From JAEUMD01 sp050250815 (GTDB lineage: Bacteria; Pseudomonadota; Alphaproteobacteria; Rhizobiales; Hyphomicrobiaceae): a stretch of DNA of 64,000 bases. The stretch is taken from the NCBI GenBank assembly GCA_050250815.1, contig JBFWNY010000017.1, forward strand, positions 14,548 to 78,547, in the 5' to 3' direction. Position 1 is the first letter of the stretch; each line of letters opens with the position of its first letter. The notes below the pieces were generated by a model that saw nothing but the letters and a program-made list of their open reading frames with translations, was not told the DNA's origin and searched no databases. Of the stretch, positions 8,706-17,636 are shown piece after piece. Both the position numbers and the translations under genes were made by a program.

Positions 8706-8835
8706 GTTGCGCGACCTGCAACACGAAAGCGCAGACTGGTATGAGCAATGAAATTTAACCGGTTGGTGGCATTCACGAAAATGACAGAACGCAATTCGTG
8801 CGTGTTGCGCAACGCCGCAAGCATTGCAACAATGC
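8706..8835. promoter_or_regulatory. Candidate activator-binding inverted repeats in the divergent intergenic region
   Basis: Three inverted repeats lie in the 337-base gap (8574-8910) between the RND operon and its divergent sigma-54 activator. They are GTTGC-N7-GCAAC at 8706-8722, GTTGCGCAAC at 8804-8813, and GCATTG-CAA-CAATGC at 8821-8835. They sit roughly 70-200 bases upstream of the predicted sigma-54 start, the usual range for enhancer-like sites bound by Fis-type HTH activators. An AT-rich patch between them (about 8741-8757) could take a DNA-bending protein. Assignment as activator sites is inference. Confidence 0.4.
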
Positions 8836-8910
8836 CGTAGCAAGCCAGCGATCGCTGAAGAATCCGCGGCTGCGAGGAAACGCACGGTCCCCCGTGACGG
8901 AGGGTGGCTG

Positions 8911-10341
<1,431 letters not shown>

Positions 10342-10381
10342 GCCGCACTGCGGTCTTCAGGTCGGCGAAGCCGACGGGTCG

Positions 10382-11257
10382 TCAGCGGGCCGGCGTCGCC
10401 GCGGCCGTCTGCTGCGCTGCGCGGCCGATGAGGTCAGCGATCAGAATGCCGTCCCCCGGATTGAGGCCGTGCCCGCCTGCGGTGACGTAGACCTCCGAGC
10501 GGCGGGCCAGGGCCGGCACCGCGTTCATGTCCTGGCTGACGCCATCCACCACGCTGTCGCCGGCCAGCGGCGCGCCGCCGTTCGTGCGCAGGACGGAGAT
10601 ATAGCGCATGTCGGGATGCGGCTGGCGGTTGAGCCAGCCAAGGGCGGTGCCGGGACGCTCACGCCACAGATCCTGATAGAGAGCCTGCGAGCGGTTGATC
10701 GTGGAGGCGCCGAAGAAGGGTGCTACCCAGGACAGCGGCGAGTTGCCGATCATCGAGCCCACTTCGGCGGTGGCGGTTCCCAGGTGCGGGCTCGCGATGG
10801 TCAGGAGCGTAGCGGGCTTGACGCGCTGATCGGTGACGGCGGCAAAACGTGCGACGACGCCGCCGGCGGAATGGCCGACGACATGCAGCGGCTCGCCGGA
10901 GTGACGGCTGGCGACCTCGACGAGCGCATCGCCCAGCACGCGCGCCTGCAGCGCGACCGGAGCCTCCGTCGGCAGCTCCACGGTATAGAAGCGCTGCTTT
11001 CCTGCTGCGGTGATCGGCTGGGCGCGGAAGCGGCCGTCCGGAGCCAGCGCCAGGTGACCGGCATCCTGGAAACCGCGCGCAACCAACGTTTGAGCGATGC
11101 CGGTCGCACGGTAGCTGTTGGCCGACCCCAGGTAGCCCTGCACCAGCACCAGAGTGTCGGCATGGGCCGTCGCCTGCGCGGCGACCGCCAGGGGCAGCGC
11201 GGCGATGGCCGAAGCGATCGCGGTACGGGTACGGCGGTTGAGTGACAGCCTCGGCAT
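10382..11257 (-). CDS. Secreted alpha/beta-hydrolase, lipase-like
   Basis: This is a 291-residue protein with a long signal peptide (MPRLSLNRRTRTAIASAIAA, cleavage near AHA). The mature N-terminus has the oxyanion-region strand TLVLVQGYLGSANSY. A nucleophile elbow GHSAGGVV follows, and a late GGHG probably supplies the catalytic histidine. The order matches PGAP1-like or triacylglycerol-lipase-like alpha/beta hydrolases. Start 11257 is preceded by AGGGAGA, a good ribosome-binding site; an ATG at 11359 is in frame but buries the signal peptide. It converges with the sigma-54 activator gene across a 40-base gap. Substrate cannot be told from sequence. Confidence 0.78.
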   Translation of the reverse strand: MPRLSLNRRTRTAIASAIAALPLAVAAQATAHADTLVLVQGYLGSANSYRATGIAQTLVARGFQDAGHLALAPDGRFRAQPITAAGKQRFYTVELPTEAPVALQARVLGDALVEVASRHSGEPLHVVGHSAGGVVARFAAVTDQRVKPATLLTIASPHLGTATAEVGSMIGNSPLSWVAPFFGASTINRSQALYQDLWRERPGTALGWLNRQPHPDMRYISVLRTNGGAPLAGDSVVDGVSQDMNAVPALARRSEVYVTAGGHGLNPGDGILIADLIGRAAQQTAAATPAR

Positions 11258-11800
11258 GGTCGTCTCCCTGATCGGTTTATGCGCCGCTCCGGTCGTTTGA
11301 TGCGTCCGGCCGAGCAGCGGCCTTGTTTCGCCCGGGATGTCCCAGAAGGTCCCGGCCACTAATATTAGTATATGCGAATTTTACGATATTCTGTGACCTA
11401 ATCACAGATCGGCTAAAGCGCCGTGCGACGAAATGTCGAGAGCGGCTGGAGCTTGAATGCTGCTGTGCAGCAATCGTCTCAGCATCCAAATCAAAGCGCG
11501 CGTCAATTTCGCTAGTAGCGCCGAAGCTAAGGTCGGGTGCTCACCACCACGATCGTTTTTGCAATGCAAAATCAGCCGAAAATGCAGCGGATTTTGAAGC
11601 ACCAGGAGAATGTCCGGCAACGTTAATCTCGTTCATTCGAATACAGGAATGTGCTATTAACCAAGCCGCGTCTCGACGGCCGCCAGCGCGGCGCGTTGGG
11701 GCGTGCTGGTCCAGGCGCCGCCGCGTCTGGGTTAGCTCGAGTTCGACAACAAGGCGTGCCGGAACCGAAGAACGGTCCGGTCCTCGTAGGGAGTGACGTC
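11258..11800. promoter_or_regulatory. Non-coding divergent regulatory region with two perfect palindromes
   Basis: This 543-base gap separates the divergent lipase and DUF2147-like genes and has no convincing coding frame. Its part at about 11355-11410 is much more AT-rich than the surroundings. It holds a 12-base perfect palindrome ACTAATATTAGT (11358-11369) and an inverted repeat TCTGTGA-CCTAA-TCACAGA (11390-11408). The second resembles a CRP/FNR-type operator, but the spacer is five bases rather than six. These are probable regulator sites and promoters for one or both flanking genes. Confidence 0.45.
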
Positions 11801-12160
11801 ATGAAGAAGGCTTTTGCGGCAGCCGTGGGTTTGGCGGCCCTGGTGGCATCCACGTCGGCGTACGCCGATGCCTCGATGGTCGGCAAGTGGAAGTGGGAAG
11901 GCTTCACCATCGAGTGCAAAGAGGGTGGCGCCAACGGTATGTCGTGCATCGTCGTCGACGGCCCGAACAACAAGGGCATGGAGATGATCAAGTCGAAGCT
12001 CGAGTCTAAGGACGGCGCGTACGTCGGCCAGGTCGCGCACCCGCAGACCGGCGAGACGTACAACGCCAAGATGAAGGCCGATGGCCCGGATGCGTTCAAG
12101 ATGGACGGCTGCACGGCGGCCGGCGCTTGCGCGTCCGGCACGTTCACGCGCATCAAGTGA
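11801..12160 (+). CDS. Small secreted DUF2147-like protein
   Basis: This is a 119-residue protein with a signal peptide (MKKAFAAAVGLAALVASTSA, cleavage near AYA). The mature part starts ASMVGKWKWEGFTIECKEGG and ends HPQTGETYNAKMKADG ... FTRIK. The opening GKWK/GxW strand, the central TGETYNAKMK and the terminal FTR strand fit the small beta-rich periplasmic DUF2147 family. Four cysteines (two near the start, two near the end) could form two disulfides. The frame is open upstream to 11651, but only this start gives a signal peptide, with GGGAG in front of it. A strong terminator follows at 12198-12227. Role unknown. Confidence 0.65.
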   Translation: MKKAFAAAVGLAALVASTSAYADASMVGKWKWEGFTIECKEGGANGMSCIVVDGPNNKGMEMIKSKLESKDGAYVGQVAHPQTGETYNAKMKADGPDAFKMDGCTAAGACASGTFTRIK

Positions 12161-12197
12161 TTTAGGAACGGTTGCGCCGGGCGGTTGCCCTGCTGTT

Positions 12198-12227
12198 AAG
12201 GGCCGGACGCCATAGCGTCCGGCCCTT
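12198..12227 (+). terminator. Rho-independent terminator after the DUF2147-like gene
   Basis: A perfect 13-base-pair stem (AAGGGCCGGACGC with its complement) closes a four-base CATA loop and runs into TTT. It lies 38 bases after the stop codon at 12160. Confidence 0.85.
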
Positions 12228-12408
12228 TCCACTTTCATGGGGCCATCTGCGAGAATGCGGTTGCCATTGAGTGCGCGGCCAGAACTCTGACCGGCGCGCC
12301 GCCTGTCTGGCAGCGCGATGCACAACGGCAATCTGGGCGCCGTCAACGAGAACGAGGTGGAGAGCGACAAGGCGGGGGGAGGCGGCTTGCCCATCCCCCA
12401 CCCATGAC

Positions 12409-12762
12409 TCACGCCGTGCGTGTCCGTCCGCCGAAGAAGCCGAGGATCAGGGAGGCAACGAGGAAAGCGCCGCCGATCTGCCAGAACGGCACCAGGATGA
12501 ATTCCATCTTGTCGAAATCGCCGAAGTTGATCTTGGGAGTCATGCCCAGCAGTACGCCGGCCAACTGGCAGGCGAGAAAGAATACCGCGAGCGCAAGCAG
12601 CACGCGCCCGGCGAGCAGGATGTAGCCGCCATTGCTCGAGCGGAACATCATGTGCGCGATGAGCAGAAGGAAGCCGAGCGCGGTAACGCCGGCGCCGATC
12701 CACACCATCGGCTTCATGGCCGGCATCATCATAATCATCATGTCGATCATGAACTGTCTCAT
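12409..12762 (-). CDS. Small three-helix membrane protein with Met-rich N-terminus
   Basis: This is a 117-residue protein not assignable to a family. The first 19 residues contain nine methionines (MRQFMIDMMIMMMPAMKPMV). Three hydrophobic segments follow at about 18-40, 48-72 and 88-110, separated by short polar loops; the last ends in GGRTRTA. An excellent ribosome-binding site (GGGAGGAAGG) precedes the ATG at 12762. The gene is divergent from the DUF302 gene at 13234. The Met-rich segment could be a soft-metal ligand or simply a membrane anchor; nothing in the sequence decides. Confidence 0.6.
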   Translation of the reverse strand: MRQFMIDMMIMMMPAMKPMVWIGAGVTALGFLLLIAHMMFRSSNGGYILLAGRVLLALAVFFLACQLAGVLLGMTPKINFGDFDKMEFILVPFWQIGGAFLVASLILGFFGGRTRTA

Positions 12763-13233
12763 TGTGCCTTCCTCCCAGACGGCGCGGCGCGCTTTTGTTG
12801 TGGGAGGCCGCCGGCTCGCGCGCGAACGATCTCCTCTTCGGATTGGACCGTCACTCTACCACGGCGTGCTGTAGTCCATCAGCCGCAACGGCACATCGCG
12901 GCGCGTGACGGTTCGTCGCGATGGGTCCGCGGCAAAGCTAAGCGTGCTTCGTGTGGGTGCATCAGGCGATCCGTTGCGAAGGTAAAGAGCGACCGGTCGC
13001 GGGAAGCGTGTGACACCTTTGCGGCGCAACATGGCGACGACTGCCGTGGCGGCACACGACGCGAAGGCAGAAACGATCGGGCGACTCAGGACTTGCGCCC
13101 ATGCCGGGCAAACCGCATCATCGACCCGCTGACCCGGCGCAAGAGCGGGCCGCGAGAGGAAACGCAACGAACGAGTCGTCGTGCAGGCACCCGCGCCAGA
13201 CGCCGGCACGCACTTCCGGACAAGGACGGCATC
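12763..13233. other. 471-base non-coding divergent region
   Basis: Frames open here encode Arg/Thr/Ala-rich strings typical of GC-rich non-coding DNA and lack ribosome-binding sites. The stretch presumably holds promoters for the divergent membrane protein and DUF302 genes. No clear terminator, palindrome or RNA gene was recognised. Confidence 0.4.
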
Positions 13234-13815
13234 ATGTTTGGATTCCTGCGCAACGTGCTCGCGCTGATCGGTCTCGTGGCCCTGATCGGCGGTGGCTACC
13301 TGTACGCAAGCTACGGGCGAACTTTCGACGGCTTCGATCCCAAGGCGCAGGCCACCTACAAGGCGCTGGTGGACGACCTCATCAAGACCGGCAATCCGGC
13401 AGAAGCCACGGTGTGGAAAGCCAAGGTCAAGGAAGGTCTGACCTTCGAGGAGGTCGAACAGTCGATCAAGTCCGTCGCCAACGAGATGAACATCAAGGAT
13501 GTCGGCGCACTGCCGCTGGGCGATCAGGTCTCGGCGATGCAGGGCAAGAAGTGGCGCAAGCTCGGCATCTATCTTTATTGCAACCCGCTGACCGCCGCCA
13601 AGATGATCGACTACTCCGATGCGTTCGCCGCCTATCTACCCTGCCGCATCGCGCTGCTCGAGGATAAGACAGGCAAGCTGTGGCTCTACACGCTCAATAT
13701 GGACATGATGATCCACGGCGGTAAGCCGCTGCCCAAGGAGCTGAAGGAGGAAGCTGAAGGCGTGAAGAAGATCATGCTTTCGATCCTCGAGCGTGGCTCG
13801 AAGGGCGACTTCTGA
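13234..13815 (+). CDS. Membrane-anchored DUF302 protein
   Basis: This is a 193-residue protein with one N-terminal hydrophobic segment (about 4-22, NVLALIGLVALIGGGYLYAS), which serves as signal anchor or uncleaved signal. The C-terminal part (IYLYCNPLTAAKMIDYSDAF, PCRIALLED, LWLYTLNMDMMIHGG) carries the DUF302 pattern: a CNP element, then a Pro-Cys-Arg strand and a hydrophobic strand. DUF302 proteins are widespread in sulfur- and metal-metabolising proteobacteria; their biochemical role is not settled. The ATG at 13234 follows AAGGA. The aidB-like gene begins 51 bases after its stop with its own strong ribosome-binding site. Confidence 0.75.
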   Translation: MFGFLRNVLALIGLVALIGGGYLYASYGRTFDGFDPKAQATYKALVDDLIKTGNPAEATVWKAKVKEGLTFEEVEQSIKSVANEMNIKDVGALPLGDQVSAMQGKKWRKLGIYLYCNPLTAAKMIDYSDAFAAYLPCRIALLEDKTGKLWLYTLNMDMMIHGGKPLPKELKEEAEGVKKIMLSILERGSKGDF

Positions 13816-13866
13816 CGCGACGCTCGGCCTGATGCGCCTCGCGCGCGGCGTGAAGGAGGTCGGGTC

Positions 13867-15600
13867 ATGTCCGCAGGTGAGCCGGCCGGCGACGATGGAA
13901 CCAGCGGGAGGTTCGTCACCCACGCGGTGACGAACCAGTCGCCGCCGTTCGAGAACATCGATCTCTACGGCACCAATCCGGCCTTGCAGGATGCCGTGGC
14001 CCGCGAGCATGCGGCGTGCGGAGGAGCCGCCGATAGTTCGCCACACGAGGATCTCACGCGGCACGGCGTCACGACGGGCAGCGCCGAGGCAATGGCTTGG
14101 GGTGCGCTTGCCAATAGGCACGCTCCCGAGCTGGTACGTTTCGACGACAAGGGGCACGCACTCGGCCGCGTCGATTTCCATCCCGCGTATCACGCCGTAA
14201 TGGCGATGAGCATCCGCGAGGGCCTGCACTGCAGCGTCTGGGACCACCTGGCGGCAGAGCACGCGTCACCCAATGCGGGCGCCCATGTCGTGCGCGCGGC
14301 AATGCTCTACATGACGACGCAGATGGAGGCGGGCCACGTCTGCCCGCTCACCATGACGAACGCCGCTGTCGCCACATTGCGGCAGACGCCTCAGCTGCTC
14401 GCGCCCCTGCTGCCGCGGCTGCTGTCACGGCATCACGATGCCTCGTTCCGACCGATGGCGGCCAAGGTGGGCATTACCATCGGCATGGGCATGACCGAGA
14501 AGCAGGGCGGCACGGATGTACGCGCAAATTCCACCGTTGCCCGGCCGCTCACCGGCAAGGGTCCGGGCGCACTTTACGAGCTCGTCGGGCACAAGTGGTT
14601 CATGTCGGCACCGATGTGTGATGCGTTCCTCATGCTCGCTCAGGCGCCCGGAGGCCTATCGTGCTTTCTGGTGCCGCGGCACCGTGAGGACGGCCGTCTC
14701 AACGCGCTCAATTTCCAGCGTCTCAAGGACAAGCTCGGCAATCGCTCCAATGCGTCCTCCGAGGTCGAGCTTGAGGGAGCGGAGGGCAGGCTCGTCGGTG
14801 AGGAGGGGCGCGGCGTCCCGGCGATTTTGGCGATGGTGACGTTGACGCGGCTCGACTGCGCAGTTGCCTCCGCCGGTCAGATGCGGCTGGCGCTGGCATT
14901 GGCAATCCACCATAGCCGTCATCGCAGCGTGTTCGGACGGCGCCTCGCCGAGCAGCCCATGATGGCGCAGGTGCTTGCCGACATGAGCCTCGACGTGGAA
15001 GCAGCGACGGCATTGGCATTCAGGCTCGCCCGCGCATTTGACCGCGCCGAGAGCGATCCCGCGGAAGCCGCGTGGAAGCGCCTTATGACGCCCGTCACCA
15101 AGTACTGGGTGTGCAAGATGGCGCCGGCGCTCGGCTACGAGGCGATGGAGTGCCTGGGCGGCAATGGCTACGTCGAGACCGGGCTTGCTGCGCGGCTTTA
15201 TCGCGAGCTGCCTCTCAATGCGATATGGGAAGGCTCGGGCAACGTCATGGCGCTCGACGTGCTGCGCGTGATCGCGCGCGAGCCCGATGCGTTGGTGGCC
15301 GTGGCGGATGAAATCGGGCGACAGTCCGGTGGCGATACTGCGATTGCCGCGGCGCTCGACCGCGTACGCTGGATGCTCAAGGATCCCGACGCGCTGGAAC
15401 CCGTGGCGCGGACGCTCGTCGAGACCCTAGCGCTCGCCGCCGCAGCTGCCTTGCTGCGCGATGGAGCACCAGTGCCCGTGGCCGATGGCTTTGTCGCGAC
15501 GCGGCTCGATGGCGGTTTCCGCCATACCTACGGCGCCGGCCGGGGCGACCTTGCCGCCGCGGTGCTGCTGGCGCGAGCCTGGCCCTACGAGAAAGCTTGA
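13867..15600 (+). CDS. aidB: AidB-like acyl-CoA dehydrogenase family protein
   Basis: This 577-residue flavoprotein has the acyl-CoA dehydrogenase fold, close to the adaptive-response protein AidB of E. coli (541 residues). Family signatures are GMGMTEKQGGTDVRANST (flavin-binding MTEKQGGSD region), HKWFMSAPMCDAF, RLKDKLGNRSNASSEVE, CLGGNGYVE and the C-terminal domain. The N-terminal extension THAVTNQSPPFENIDLYGTN is AidB-typical. AidB binds DNA and is linked to protection against alkylation; whether it acts on an acyl-CoA is unresolved. The start is fixed by a near-perfect AAGGAGGT eight bases upstream. The frame continues to an ordinary end. Confidence 0.88.
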   Translation: MSAGEPAGDDGTSGRFVTHAVTNQSPPFENIDLYGTNPALQDAVAREHAACGGAADSSPHEDLTRHGVTTGSAEAMAWGALANRHAPELVRFDDKGHALGRVDFHPAYHAVMAMSIREGLHCSVWDHLAAEHASPNAGAHVVRAAMLYMTTQMEAGHVCPLTMTNAAVATLRQTPQLLAPLLPRLLSRHHDASFRPMAAKVGITIGMGMTEKQGGTDVRANSTVARPLTGKGPGALYELVGHKWFMSAPMCDAFLMLAQAPGGLSCFLVPRHREDGRLNALNFQRLKDKLGNRSNASSEVELEGAEGRLVGEEGRGVPAILAMVTLTRLDCAVASAGQMRLALALAIHHSRHRSVFGRRLAEQPMMAQVLADMSLDVEAATALAFRLARAFDRAESDPAEAAWKRLMTPVTKYWVCKMAPALGYEAMECLGGNGYVETGLAARLYRELPLNAIWEGSGNVMALDVLRVIAREPDALVAVADEIGRQSGGDTAIAAALDRVRWMLKDPDALEPVARTLVETLALAAAAALLRDGAPVPVADGFVATRLDGGFRHTYGAGRGDLAAAVLLARAWPYEKA

Positions 15601-15742
15601 AAGCCGACAAGGCGCCGGCCATTGCGCTGTTTCGTAGGCTGACGAACCGCTGCGGGCTGTCCACCTGTTCCCCAGGGAACAGGCGGTAAGCGACGGGACT
15701 GGCTAAGTGTCATGGATATACGCCGCTTCTCACGAGGTTCCC

Positions 15743-16264
15743 ATGACGTGGTTGAAAGCTTCAGTTTCCACCCTCGGGCTGGCCCTGATCTGTTGTTTGA
15801 CGGCCTTCAGTCCGGCCTCTGCCGCGCAGAAGTGCGTGGTCACCGCTTGCACCGCTTTTCCGATGTGCCCGATCGGTCGCTCCGTCTCTATCAACCCCTG
15901 CGGCCCCCGCGGACTTTTCACCCGGACCTGCTGCATGAACTCGACCTCCAACGAGCCCAAGGGCAGTGTGACCCACGACAAGGGCTACACGGTCGCTCCC
16001 AAGCACAAGTGTTGGTCGGCGTGCATGAAGGGGAGAGCGAAGACCCACGCCAACAATGCGCGCTGCTCGGCGCAGTGCGAAGGCCGCAAAGTGCCGGCGT
16101 CGGTAACGGCAGGGTTCGCAAAGGCGCTCGATGCCAACAAGAAGAAGCCGAAGGGCATCAATCTCAAGGGCCTGTCCGAGGCCAGCATGCAGAAGCATTG
16201 CAACAAGCAGGGCAAGCTCTGGTCGTTCAAGCTCGGCCGGTGCATCAAATGGGGTGGCGGCTAA
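15743..16264 (+). CDS. Cysteine-rich secreted protein, unrecognised family
   Basis: This is a 173-residue protein with a signal peptide (MTWLKASVSTLGLALICCLT, cleavage near ASA). The mature chain carries twelve cysteines: six in the first 50 residues (including a CC pair), four in two C-x3-C pairs in the middle (CWSAC, CSAQC), and two near the C-terminus. The last segment, KHCNKQGKLWSFKLGRCIKW, looks like a small disulfide loop. It is basic throughout. I do not recognise the family. ATG 15743 is preceded by GAGG; an upstream in-frame GTG-type start would bury the signal. Probably an oxidatively folded periplasmic or secreted protein. Confidence 0.65.
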   Translation: MTWLKASVSTLGLALICCLTAFSPASAAQKCVVTACTAFPMCPIGRSVSINPCGPRGLFTRTCCMNSTSNEPKGSVTHDKGYTVAPKHKCWSACMKGRAKTHANNARCSAQCEGRKVPASVTAGFAKALDANKKKPKGINLKGLSEASMQKHCNKQGKLWSFKLGRCIKWGGG

Positions 16265-16283
16265 GCACACCCGCAAGGAATTT

Positions 16284-16314
16284 GCCTGAGGCCGGTCCCG
16301 GCACGGCCTCAGGC
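16284..16314 (+). terminator. Stem-loop downstream of the Cys-rich protein gene
   Basis: An 11-base-pair perfect stem (GCCTGAGGCCG and complement) lies 19 bases after the stop at 16264. No T-run follows, so it may be a weak terminator or an mRNA-stabilising hairpin. Confidence 0.5.
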
Positions 16315-16412
16315 GCTGGCGCGGCCACGCGATGCGTCATAATTCGGTGTGATCCGGTCCGCCGCTGCTACGGCAGCAGGGAGGCCGGCCGATTGCCGCC
16401 GGGAGTTCGACC

Positions 16413-17069
16413 ATGAGCCGTGTTGCCGTTGTTTTGCTTGTCCTCGTCAGTGCGGCCCTGCTGTTCGTTGCGGCCTTGCCGCAGTTCGTCGGTTCCGACT
16501 ATCTGCCGGCGGCACGCGACATCACGGCGGCATTGCTGGGCGCATTCATCACCGTGTCGGTCACGGCCGTGCTGCTGCGCTATCAGACGGCGAGCGAGGT
16601 CAATCGCGACAAGAGCGTCGCCGTCTTCCAGGAGAAGCTGCGGCTTTACGAAGGGTTCTGCACCTTCCTCGCAGATATTTCATCCAGCAGGAGCCTCAAG
16701 CAGGCCGACGAACAGGCGATGCGCGCTTGGGCGATGCGGCTCAGCCTCGTCAGCGGCACCGAGGTCTCAGAGGCGATCGATCACTTCTTCGTCCAGACGC
16801 ACCGTTACCGCACGCTCTTCTACGAGAGCCTGTCGCAGGAGCAGCGGCGTGATCTGCCGGCCTGGCATGCCGATTTCTACCGGCGCGGCGACGGCAGCAA
16901 GCCGGCCGCTGAATGCTTCATGAGCATCGGAACGCTGGTTGCCCACCTGAAGCACGACCTGGGTGAGATCGAGATCTCGAGCCTGCGCGACGTGGCCTCA
17001 GCCCGCCATGCGGTCGACGACATCGTGCGCGTCCAGGCCGCGTCCAGCGAGACGACGGCGGAAGGATGA
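16413..17069 (+). CDS. Membrane-anchored protein with two N-terminal helices, function unknown
   Basis: This is a 218-residue protein. Two hydrophobic segments (about 4-24 and 38-58) are followed by a mostly helical cytoplasmic part beginning RYQTASEVNRDKSVAVFQEK. The architecture recalls the N-terminally anchored DUF6680-type protein in the nearby mini-island, but the helical parts do not align obviously. It ends 21 bases before the 3' end of the convergent tRNA-Asn. I do not recognise the family. Codon use resembles the neighbours. Confidence 0.6.
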   Translation: MSRVAVVLLVLVSAALLFVAALPQFVGSDYLPAARDITAALLGAFITVSVTAVLLRYQTASEVNRDKSVAVFQEKLRLYEGFCTFLADISSSRSLKQADEQAMRAWAMRLSLVSGTEVSEAIDHFFVQTHRYRTLFYESLSQEQRRDLPAWHADFYRRGDGSKPAAECFMSIGTLVAHLKHDLGEIEISSLRDVASARHAVDDIVRVQAASSETTAEG

Positions 17070-17090
17070 GAAATCCGAGAGGGCCTCGAT

Positions 17091-17165
17091 TGGCTCCGCG
17101 GGTAGGGCTCGAACCTACGACCGTCCGATTAACAGTCGGATGCTCTACCACTGAGCTACCGCGGA
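17091..17165 (-). tRNA. tRNA-Asn (anticodon GTT)
   Basis: The complement folds as a complete cloverleaf with encoded CCA. The seven-base acceptor TCCGCGG pairs with its partner, the D-arm reads TAGCTCAGTGGTAGAGC, the anticodon loop is CTGTTAA and the T-arm GGTTCGAACC. Confidence 0.95.
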
Positions 17166-17193
17166 ACAGGCTTCTTCGAGGAAGCGCCGAGCC

Positions 17194-17535
17194 TCATAGC
17201 AGACGGTCCGGCGCTGCGCCAACCCCATATCGCAAAAACGTCCGGTGATCCACCGCGCACGGGCGAGGCGGGGTAACCGGGGGGGGGCGAAGGGATTGGA
17301 GGCCACGCCCGGAATCGAACCGGGGTATACGGATTTGCAGGCCGTCCTCCCAATGCCCTAACGAGCCCTTAAACGATAGGTCTGCCCGGATGAGCGCCTT
17401 GCCCAAGGCTTCAAGCCGCCGCTGCACGACTTCGGGCACGTCGTCCTTTAGAGGCGGAACATCGCGCACGATGGCCTCGACTGCCCGGATGTTCTCCCGC
17501 GTCCGTTCGATGCCGTAGCGCTTGAGGATGGACAT
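17194..17535 (-). CDS. Short chimeric ORF running from the mini-island across attL
   Basis: An ATG at 17535 opens 113 codons. The first 58 residues (MSILKRYGIERTRENIRAVE ... RADLSFKG) look protein-like: charged and helical. The frame then crosses the duplicated tRNA-Cys 3' segment (17296-17340), where translation gives an unlikely Arg/Pro/Gly string, and ends in chromosomal DNA at 17194. The simplest reading is an island gene whose original 3' end was replaced when the element inserted or decayed. A GAGCGGGTCAGC stretch precedes the start. I do not recognise the family; it is not obviously a recombinase. Confidence 0.4.
   Translation of the reverse strand: MSILKRYGIERTRENIRAVEAIVRDVPPLKDDVPEVVQRRLEALGKALIRADLSFKGSLGHWEDGLQIRIPRFDSGRGLQSLRPPPVTPPRPCAVDHRTFLRYGVGAAPDRLL
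17296..17340. repeat. attL: 45-bp direct repeat, 3' part of tRNA-Cys
   Basis: The 45 bases are identical to 19657-19701. They contain the tRNA-Cys 3' half from the anticodon loop to CCA. The 5' half is absent here, and after 17340 the sequence diverges. It is the left junction of the mini-island. Confidence 0.9.
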
Positions 17536-17636
17536 GCTGACCCGCTCCGCTGCTGGAAAGGGCCATTTTGGCGTGCTGGGGATAAACAAGCAGTTTGGGT
17601 GCTGAAGACAGGGAGAATCAGGTACGAAACTCGTCC

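Noticed and set aside
11390..11408. Classical CRP binding site
   Set aside because: The half sites TGTGA and TCACA are present but separated by five bases instead of six, so it is reported only as an inverted repeat.
11323..11796. 157-codon frame in the gap before the DUF2147-like gene
   Set aside because: Arg/Ser/Cys-rich string that changes character along its length, no ribosome-binding site, and it overlaps the palindromic regulatory patch.
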